A DNA stretch of 64,000 nt from Cydia pomonella (taxonomy: Eukaryota; Arthropoda; Insecta; Lepidoptera; Tortricidae), in NCBI RefSeq assembly GCF_033807575.1, contig NC_084707.1, positions 23,585,888 through 23,649,887 on the forward strand. The letters are read 5' to 3'. The position numbers were made by a program, and so were the translations under genes. The notes below the pieces were generated by a model. It was not told the DNA's origin, ran no database searches, and was given only the letters and a program-made list of their open reading frames with translations. This document shows, piece after piece, positions 56,876-64,000 of this stretch (the first letter of the stretch is position 1; every line of letters begins with the position of its first letter).

Positions 56876-57300
56876 GAGTCAAGTGAATGCAGTGGACATG
56901 AGAGCGTTGAGAAGTGTGTGTGGTGTAAAATTACAAGATAGAATTAGGAACAGTGTGATAAGGGAAAAGTGTGGACTGAACGAAGATGTAGTGACAAAAA
57001 TATTGAGAAAGGTATGTTGAGATGGTTTGGACACGTGGAAAGAATGAGTGAAAGAAGGTTAACAAAGAGAGTGTATAAGGGAGAAGTAGAAGAGGGAGCT
57101 GGAAGGGGTAGACCTCGGCGGACTTTCTCAGATCAAATCGGGGAAATCCTGAAGAAAGGCCGGGTCAAGAGCACCCTAAACCGACGAGCGTGTATGAGGA
57201 ATGTCATGAAAGTGAAGGAAGCGAAAGAGGTATGTCAGGATCGTAGCAAGTGGAAATCCGTGGTCTCTGCCTAGCCCTTCGGGAAATAGGCGTGATTATA
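56876..57300 (+). pseudogene. LINE C-terminal fragment with (TATG)n tail
   Basis: First frame: VNAVDMRALRSVCGVKLQDR then IRNSVIREKCGLNEDVVTKI; after a frameshift near 57000: GMLRWFGHVERMSERRLTKR, GRGRPRRTFSDQIGEILKKG, RRACMRNVMKVKEAKEVCQD, RSKWKSVVSA and stop at 57274. M-L-R-W-x-GH-x-E-R-M and the D-R-x-x-W end are hallmarks of a LINE RT C-terminal domain. One frameshift makes it a pseudogene. The (TATG)n tail is the target of the LTR element. Confidence 0.82.
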
Positions 57301-57302
57301 TG

Positions 57303-57326
57303 TATATATGTATGTATGTATGTATG
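57303..57326. repeat. (TATG)n microsatellite
   Basis: Tail of the preceding LINE; its right edge is the left boundary of the LTR retrotransposon. Confidence 0.85.
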
Positions 57327-57612
57327 TGTAAGGTTCTATTATATTTGGAAAATAAACTAAACCGAAATTAGTAAGTGCATTGACTATTCTGGTGACGTCA
57401 TGCCCGATGGCGGAAAAAGATAACGGGAGTGAGGTGACTTGGCGCGGAGGGGCATTCTTGACCGGGGAACGGAACCGAACGGACGTCTGTGACTAAAATA
57501 GTTTGAAATACAAAAAGTGTTGATTTGTTTCTGAGGTTGTTTACAAGTGGTAGCTTGAAATATAATTTATCTTCATCACAACAAGTGTTCATTATTTCCG
57601 AGGTTGTTTACA
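57327..57612 (+). repeat. 5' LTR, about 286 bp
   Basis: Starts TGTAA and ends TTACA, a 5-bp inverted pair with the canonical TG...CA. The first 225 bp recur without a mismatch at 63776-64000. AATAAA lies at 57351-57356, early in the unit, and attatattt just before it is TATA-like. A phrase gaggttgtttacaagt occurs twice (57532 and 57600), so a shorter LTR ending at 57545 was considered; the repeat continuing past that point in the 3' copy argues against it. Confidence 0.85.
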
Positions 57613-57613
57613 A

Positions 57614-57632
57614 GTCAGCCAGTGGGATAACG
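57614..57632 (+). other. Putative primer-binding site, tRNA-Leu-like
   Basis: One base after the LTR, gtcagccagtgggataacg resembles the 3' end complement of insect tRNA-Leu without its CCA, as known for mdg3/micropia-type elements. The match has one extra base and some differences. Confidence 0.5.
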
Positions 57633-58282
57633 AAATTCCGTAAGTACTCGCTCACATGTATATTCTGTTAATGATGCATATTATATCAAATATGATATAA
57701 GGAGTCTTTGCTAAATAAGGTGCTAGGGTAATTTGGACACGAGTGTAAAGTTAGGTTGGTATATTTTACATAGTTTTGTGTAAAATATATTTAAATGCAA
57801 TAAGGACTCGGATTTCTAGAACAAATACTTTTATTTCGATAAACTACGGGTTAAGTTGTGACATCGCCTGTTCCTGCATATTTTTATTAGTGATTACGAT
57901 CACGTGATAGCCACGTGTTTTATAAAACACATGTTTTATACAACATCTGAATTACGCCTGCCACCTGATATGCGGGTGATACAAAAAAAAACGCAGATAT
58001 AGGTGTACCTCAAGGTACTATACTACCTACATGAATGCTGTAACCACTTAAACATTTTTTTTGGAAAACTTAGGATTTTCTAAATTGTTGTTTTGTCAAT
58101 CATCGTGCCTAAGGTCAACAGGGGTATCACAGGGGAGCTAAAATTTCATTAGTTTTGCGCTAAGACGCACCGTTTTCGAGATATAAGAGAAAAGAGAAAT
58201 CTTAAAGTTCTAGTCGTCTAAAATTACTCCCTGCCTCCCTAGTTAAGGTACTAATGTTACTGTATGCGACGAGTTTCAGATA
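57633..58282 (+). other. Leader with palindromes
   Basis: 650-bp untranslated leader. It contains CACGTG at 57901-57906 and 57912-57917 and a perfect 16-bp palindrome gtgttttataaaacac (57915-57930). No ORF. Such leaders may carry packaging or regulatory signals; none is proven here. Confidence 0.6.
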
Positions 58283-58855
58283 ATGGATGAAGAATATGGG
58301 AAACGCCGAAGCTTAGTGACTCCAGAGCGTGATCGCTCCCGATCGAGGCGCAGTGGGACGTATGTACGACGCAGGAGCCGCAGCCGCAGCCACCGCCGCC
58401 GCTTGAGGGAGCGAGACCTGGCTCTAAAGAGGGAGCGAGAGCGTATTCGGCAGATGGAGGAGGATCTGCAGAAAGAAAAAGACGCCGAGCGCCGCTCACG
58501 GAGGAGCGAACGCAATTCGACGTCAAGACGAAGCCGCGAGCGCCGCAGCCGCAGCCGACTACCGAGAGCCGGGATCAGCCACGAGCCGCGCAGCCGCAGC
58601 CGAGAGCGGGGCCCCAGAGCAACGCGCGATCGGGCAGGAAGGGATTCCACGAGCATCGATCGACGGCATAAAAGGTCATGTAGTCCTTCTTTCTCTTCTA
58701 ATGATATTGTCAAAATAATCAAATCAATTAAATATGTCTTACCGTCTCAGCCGACAACACAAAGCCAAATTCCGATTAACAGAAATATCGACTACAAAAA
58801 CATTATTCCAGAATTTAACCCATCCGAAAAAATCAAAGGATTGATGTGTGGTTAA
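58283..58855 (+). CDS. gag: Gag N-terminal ORF, frame-broken
   Basis: 190 codons from ATG. Residues ~10-120 are Arg/Ser/Glu-rich, with SRSR runs and a charged helix (LALKRERERIRQMEEDLQ, ~48-65) likely to form a coiled coil and bind nucleic acid. A less charged segment (DIVKIIKSIKYV) leads to IPEFNPSEK, where capsid homology begins. The frame then ends at TAA 58853-58855. The following ORF is in the -1 frame and its reading is open leftward across the junction. Six A at 58827-58832 mark the probable site of a one-base loss. A programmed shift is less likely: no X-XXY-YYZ heptamer with fitting codons is present. So this copy probably cannot make full Gag unless slippage occurs. Confidence 0.85.
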   Translation: MDEEYGKRRSLVTPERDRSRSRRSGTYVRRRSRSRSHRRRLRERDLALKRERERIRQMEEDLQKEKDAERRSRRSERNSTSRRSRERRSRSRLPRAGISHEPRSRSRERGPRATRDRAGRDSTSIDRRHKRSCSPSFSSNDIVKIIKSIKYVLPSQPTTQSQIPINRNIDYKNIIPEFNPSEKIKGLMCG

Positions 58856-61800
58856 AAAAAGTCAACGAGTGTGCTAAAGTTTACGGCTGGGATGAAAAGA
58901 CGGTTATACATTTTGCTATGCAGAAACTGACAGGGTTAGCTAAGACTTGGTTTGAGAGCCTTAATACAATTTTGTTTTCATGGGACGAATGGCAAACTAA
59001 ATTGGCTAACGCATTTCCATCAGAACAAAACTACGGGCAATTACTAGAAGACATGTTGAAACGTAGGAGTAAATACCAAGAATCTATGGAAATTTACTTT
59101 TACGAGAAATTAGCGTTGCTTAATCAGTGCGAAATCACGGGTAGGCGAGCAGTCGACTGCCTTATTCATGGTATCACAGATAAAACTATGCGATCTAGTG
59201 CTTTAGCTTTACGGTGTGAGGAACCCGATCAGCTTCTTAAATTTCTACTAAGCAATAATAAAGAATCATTCGTAAATATGTCGTTGCCTAAGGATAGGAG
59301 CGTGACTGGGGGTGATGAGAAGACGTCTAGTAGAGCCAGCACGAAATTAAATCCTAACATATTTTGTTATAACTGCAAGGAAAAAGGGCATATTTATTCT
59401 CGCTGTCCTAAGCCTTTAGTTAAATGTAGTACGTGCCAAAAGGTGGGCCATAAACCAGAGATGTGTAGGCTAAAGTCAGACTCTGGTTCGACAAAGGCTG
59501 ACACTGTACCCAGAGTGATGCGCATATACGGATCTAACCCGTCTGACAAATTTAGAAAATCAGTACAAGTTAATGGTGAGACAGTGGGAGCCTTTGTCGA
59601 CCTAGGAAGCGAAGTCACTCTTATACGAGAATCCAGTTTCTCTCATCTTGGGCTTTCTCATGATTGCATTCCTATTACGATGATAGGTTTCGGTGATAAG
59701 CTCGTACAGTCTTTAGGATCGGCGGAGTTGACCATAACAATTGATGGCGTATCCGCCACCGTTATGTGTAGGGTAGTTAATGATAGTCTGCTTGAAAAGT
59801 CGATGCTCATAGGTCAGACTTACTCTGAACAACCACATATCGTGGTTTACAAAGATGCAAATAAGTTGCAATTTTTACACATAGGTACAGAGCTTCCTAA
59901 CTTACAAGAGCGTGTCGATGAAAAGTTAGAGAGAGTAAGAATTGTAGCACGTAACAGGATATATGGGGTAGCTAGCGTAAGAGCCGCCACTGGGACAGAG
60001 TTTAGTGGCAACGTTGTGTTAAATACTAAAGTGGTAGGGAAACCTCAAGATCAGTATTTGGTTTGTGGCGGGATTTATGAGGTGAAGCAGGGTAACCTTT
60101 TTGTAATGGTTATGCCCTGTGCTGCGTCTTGTTACCTACAAGAAAACTTTGTATTTGCGCGAGCAGAGCGTGTAGAGGCGGTATATAGGTTATCGGATAT
60201 AGGTACAACAGTACGCCAGTACGAAAATGAAATAACTGTAGAAGAAACCGCGTCATCACCGTTTGATGAAAAACAACTCCATATAGGTAAAAATGTTACC
60301 GAAGATGATAAAAACAAGCTCGTCAAACTTCTCAGCTGTTACGAAGATTGCTTTGCTTCTGATTTAGCTAGTCTAGGTTGCACTAATACGACCGAAATGA
60401 ATATAGAGTTAAATAGTGAGCGACCGGTCGTATATAGACCTTACAGACTGTCACATCATGAACGTGAGAAGGTCCGTGCGATGATAGATGATATGTTACA
60501 AGCTGGTATAATCAGAGAATCCGTATCTAATTACGCTAGTCCTATTATACTCGTCCGAAAGAAGGATGGTGGCGTCAGACTTTGCGTCGATTACAGACTA
60601 CTCAATTCGATAACCGTAAAGGAACGCTACCCAATACCGGTGATAGAAGACGAGATCGCTCGTTTGGCCGGCCAGTCATGGTTTATCACGTTGGATCTGA
60701 TGTCCGGGTACTACCAGGTACCAATCTCGGAAGGTAGTAAGCATTTGACAGCGTTTGTCACGCCGGATGGCCAATACGAATATAACCGGATGCCGTTCGG
60801 CCTGGCAAATGCGCCAGCGGTGTTCCAACGTATGATGAACCGTGTGCTGGGACCGGCCAGATTCGATAAAGCTACCGTATATATTGACGACCTGTTAATT
60901 TTTGGCAAGACCTCTGCGGAATGTTTAAGTAGGTTAGAAGAAATCCTTTTGTCGCTAAAAAAGGCTAATTTGAAGCTTAACTTATCTAAATGCAGTTTCC
61001 TACAAAACGAAATCAACTACTTAGGGTTTGAAATTAGTTCAGCTGGCATGCGGCCGGGAAAAGCAAAAATCCAGAGTGTGGTCGATTTCCCACGACCCGA
61101 AAATGTGCATAATGCTAGACAATTTCTTGGACTTGTGAGTTATTTTAGAAAATTTATACAAGGTTTTGCTCAGTTAGCCCAGCCTATAACAAAATTGCTT
61201 AAAAAGAATGCTATATGGGAGTGGGGAAACGACCAAGAGGAGTCGTTTAAAACGTTGAAAGAAAAGTTAGTTGATAGGCCTGTACTGGCAATCTATGATC
61301 CTACTGCAGAAACGGAACTGCACACAGATGCGAGTAGGTTAGGCGTCGGCGGAATTCTCCTACAACGACCCTCGGGGAGTGGGGGCTCTTTTCATCCGGT
61401 GGCATATTACAGTCGCCAAACTACCCCGGAGGAGAGGAACTTCCACTCCTATGAATTGGAGACATTAGCCGTGATATGCTCGCTTAAAAAACTGAGAGTG
61501 TACTTATTAGGTAAGCCATTTAAGATAGTCACCGATTGTAGTGCTCTCCGCTCCACGTTCGAAAAACGCGATCTTATACCTAGGATCGCCAGGTGGTGGT
61601 TAGCACTGCAGGAATTTCAATGCACGGTGGAGTATAGGGCAGGAACCAAAATGGCACACGTCGATGCGCTATCTAGAAATCCCATTACCGATGTAGAAAC
61701 CGAATGTCCCGAACAATACCCTTCTGTCATGACAATTTGCGATGATGACTGGCTTCTTACGCTACAAATGGGTGATTCGGAACTCTGCCGCATCCGCGAT

Positions 61801-63063
61801 ACTATCAGTAGTAATCTAGACCCCAAAGGCGTAGAATACATTAAATCAAATTACGTTTTACGGGACAATAAAGTATTTAGATGCATAGGCGGTGATAAAG
61901 AATGCTTGAGGTGGGTAGTCCCGAAGGGCGCTAGATGGCAAATATGCAAGCGTAATCATGATGATATAGGTCATGTAGGTTTTGAAAAAACACTAGATAG
62001 AGTTAGAAGAAATTACTGGTTTGCAAAGATGAAAAAGTTTATAAAGAAATATGTAGGAGCCTGTATTGAGTGCGCATATGCCAAAAAGGGTACAAATGCA
62101 AAGGAAGGCCTTTTACATCCTATAGAAAAGATTAAAAAACCGTTTCATACGCTGCATATAGACCATCTTGGGCCCTTCATTAGATCAAAAACGGGACACA
62201 CTTATATTTTATCCGTAGTAGATGCATTTACGAAGTTTTTATTCATAAAACCGGTCAAAAACACGAAAACTCAGAACGTTATAAGGGTATTGCAGGACAT
62301 ATTCGACACTTTCCGAGTGCCTGATCGAATCATTAGTGACCGTGGCTCGTGCTTCACTTCTCATGCGTTCAGAAGGTTTTGTTTAGATCGAGGCATCAAA
62401 CATGTCTTAAACGCAGTGGCCAGCCCGCGAGCAAATGGCCAAGTCGAGCGATACAATAGAACGATCCTCGACTCGTTGACAGCTCAGGGCCTTGGAACGG
62501 ATGAGAGAGAATGGGATAGGGAATTAGGGAAAATTCAGTGGGGACTAAACAATACAGTGCAGAAGACGATCGGTAGGGCACCAGCTGAAGTTATGTTCGG
62601 GGTTGAAATGACAAGCGAATATAATCCTGTTTTAAATCAAGTTGCAGATAAGACACAAAATAAATTGTCCCTAACGTCTATTCGTAGCGAGGTTAAGGAT
62701 AGAATTGACAAGGCTCAAGACGCTCAAAAACTACGTTATGATCAGGGTAGACGTCCTGCGCGTTCTTATAAGAATGGCGATTTAGTAAAAATTACTAAAG
62801 TTGCATTCCAAAATAATGGCAAGAGTACCAAACTTATGCCTTCATACGAGGGGCCCTTTAAAGTCGTTAAGGTACTAGGTAACGACCGTTATAAGGTAGC
62901 TCCTATTTCTGGATATGAAGGTATGAAAAACAAACGAAAAACTACAGTGGCTGCGGACAGAATCCGCCCTTGGATACATATAGCCTCACTAGAAATCGAT
63001 AATGATAACGAAAGCGATAACGACGTTTCTTACATAGAAGAGGTAGACGATTCAGAAAACTAG
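58847..63063 (+). CDS. pol: Gag capsid-NC / Pol polyprotein ORF (~1400 codons)
   Basis: No ATG opens it; numbering from the GTG at 58846. Residues 2-145 are capsid (WLKKVNECAKVYGW). Two CCHC zinc knuckles follow: C174-C177-H182-C187 and C194-C197-H202-C207. Protease: VDLGSEVTLI with D252; the usual D-T/S-G is D-L-G. Reverse transcriptase: D617 (LDLMSGYYQV) and Y679-I-D681-D682. RNase H: D828, E872, D897. Integrase: zinc site H1038, H1043, C1073, C1076; core D1106, D1165, E1201 (D-x58-D-x35-E); GPF at 1336-1338. The frame is free of stops and all motifs except the protease are canonical. Ends with an acidic tail (DNESDNDVSYIEEV) at TAG 63061. The gene acts as a polyprotein, cut by its protease, to make cDNA in cytoplasmic particles and insert it in the nucleus. 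No env. Confidence 0.95.
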
Positions 63064-63086
63064 CTATCGCAAATGTATTTTTTTTG

Positions 63087-63154
63087 TCTCGTTTCAGGTC
63101 GAGTGCTAGAAGACGCGGAAATGGTTGGCGTGCTTAGCTTGGCCTGAAACGAGA
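63087..63154 (+). repeat. Stem-loop just after pol
   Basis: tctcgtttcagg (63087-63098) pairs perfectly with cctgaaacgaga (63143-63154); two more pairs (one G-U in RNA) extend inward. Loop is 44 nt or less. It starts 23 bases after the stop codon. Confidence 0.85.
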
Positions 63155-63184
63155 TGAACAAATCTGGATATATGTTTGATTGCA

Positions 63185-63298
63185 TATTTGGTTACAAGGT
63201 TATTTGGTTACACGGTTACAAGGATATTTGGTTACAAGGTTACAAGGCTTTTGGTTACAAGGATATTTGGCTACAAGGTTAATATGATATTTGGTAAT
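63185..63298 (+). repeat. Minisatellite, atttggttacaagg unit
   Basis: About six to seven imperfect units of 13-17 bp built on ggttacaagg and atttgg. Lies in the tail between pol and the 3' LTR. Confidence 0.85.
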
Positions 63299-63775
63299 AA
63301 AGCAGCAGGGATAATTAGTTATATATATTTCTTTTAGTTATAAGGTTACTCGTTTACTCAGTTTCTTAGTTCCATATGCATAGTTTCCATGATAGAGAGT
63401 TAACTAATTATATAGCTACTTGGATACATGGTAAATCGTAATGAATATAATTATTATTCCAATAGATAATCACTCACATAATGTTTATTATATAACAGGA
63501 AATTGCTATTAAAATCAATATAAATTGTTATAGATAATTATGTCAAAAAAATATATACTAGTTTTATATTCGTTACATTTATTTAGATATGAATGATATA
63601 ATGATGAATTTATGTTTATATAAAATTTGAATTGAATTGATTGATTTAGTTCTCTATAAAATTATCTTGAATGTAAAACAATTTCTAGGTCTGGAATGTC
63701 CTTGCCCGCCGAGTGTAAGGTTTTGGTTTCACCAGATACGTGCCTGGGGACATGCACGTCATCAGGATGGTCGAG
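63299..63775 (+). other. Non-coding tail before the 3' LTR
   Basis: AT-rich, no ORF, no env. A classical polypurine tract right before the LTR is not obvious; the best purine-rich phrase is ctggggacatg at 63744. The 13-bp phrase cgagtgtaaggtt occurs at 63710-63722 and at the LTR edge 63772-63784. Confidence 0.6.
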
Positions 63776-64000
63776 TGTAAGGTTCTATTATATTTGGAAA
63801 ATAAACTAAACCGAAATTAGTAAGTGCATTGACTATTCTGGTGACGTCATGCCCGATGGCGGAAAAAGATAACGGGAGTGAGGTGACTTGGCGCGGAGGG
63901 GCATTCTTGACCGGGGAACGGAACCGAACGGACGTCTGTGACTAAAATAGTTTGAAATACAAAAAGTGTTGATTTGTTTCTGAGGTTGTTTACAAGTGGT
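63776..64000 (+). repeat. 3' LTR, first 225 bp
   Basis: Identical, base for base, to 57327-57551 (offset 6449). Cut by the window edge; the remaining ~61 bp and the target duplication are outside. Confidence 0.95.

Larger units (their letters stand above)
57327..64000 (+). mobile_element. Ty3/gypsy LTR retrotransposon, 3' end beyond window
   Basis: Order: 5' LTR, primer site, leader, gag, gag/pol, non-coding tail, 3' LTR start. Protease-RT-RNase H-integrase order and a GPF module after the integrase place it in Ty3/gypsy (Metaviridae). The tRNA-Leu-like primer site suggests a mdg3/micropia-like branch, which is inference. No env-like ORF follows pol. The 225 bp of LTR visible at both ends are identical, so the insertion is young. 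Expected full length is about 6.7 kb. Confidence 0.95.

Noticed and set aside
57327..57545. Shorter LTR ending at the first ttaca
   Set aside because: The 3' copy continues identical for six more bases to the window edge, and the primer-like site follows the second ttaca at 57612.
58257..58722. 148- and 89-codon antisense ORFs over gag
   Set aside because: They mirror the Arg/Ser-rich coding strand (complementary Arg/Leu-rich product) and have no independent signal.
63064..63775. Possible env gene of the LTR element
   Set aside because: No ORF above a few dozen codons on the + strand.

Overview
The window reads as an AT-rich, transposon-laden stretch of an insect genome, most probably a moth or butterfly. 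The reasons are tRNA-headed SINEs, many foldback MITEs, 5'-truncated non-LTR retrotransposon ends with simple-repeat or poly-A tails, and a Ty3/gypsy element whose Gag starts with a long Arg/Ser-rich arm. These are types I associate with Lepidoptera, recognised by pattern and not by a search. There is no bacterial-type operon, rRNA, tRNA gene or CRISPR array. No complete host gene can be read.

Layout. From 1 to 5.4 kb there is a LINE tail, two SINEs and three foldbacks. At 5.38-6.0 kb lies a CpG-rich block with CCAAT boxes, a TATCGATA motif and an initiator-like site, the best promoter candidate. From 6 to 20 kb come nested insertions (a LINE tail inside a TA-flanked MITE at 6956-7230; a hAT-type MITE with perfect 8-bp target duplication inside a LINE remnant at 12804-13007), several SINEs and LINE C-terminal remnants. 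From 20 to 33 kb the window is a foldback field: a 229-bp tandem duplication, a 286-bp tandem array inside another repeat, and a cluster of three 191-bp MITEs plus a fourth palindrome within 800 bp. From 33 to 46 kb is mostly unrecognised AT-rich DNA. At 47.49-47.94 kb two short segments look like the last exons of an unidentified + strand gene. From 48 to 57.3 kb there are more SINEs, MITEs and LINE ends.

The only large coding unit is a Ty3/gypsy LTR retrotransposon from 57327 past the right edge. Its parts in order are 5' LTR (about 286 bp), a tRNA-Leu-like primer site, a leader, a gag ORF, a gag/pol ORF of about 1400 codons (capsid, two zinc knuckles, protease, reverse transcriptase, RNase H, integrase with GPF module), a non-coding tail with a strong hairpin and a minisatellite, and a 3' LTR cut by the window edge. 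The visible 225 bp of the two LTRs are identical, so insertion was recent. The copy nevertheless has a frame break at an A-run in gag and an unusual D-L-G in the protease active site. It sits in the (TATG)n tail of an older LINE.

Overall the DNA is a layered record of transposition. SINEs borrow LINE tails, non-coding bodies share the 3' end of RT-bearing LINE copies, and MITEs serve as targets for later insertions. Family names are kept generic because no database was consulted.
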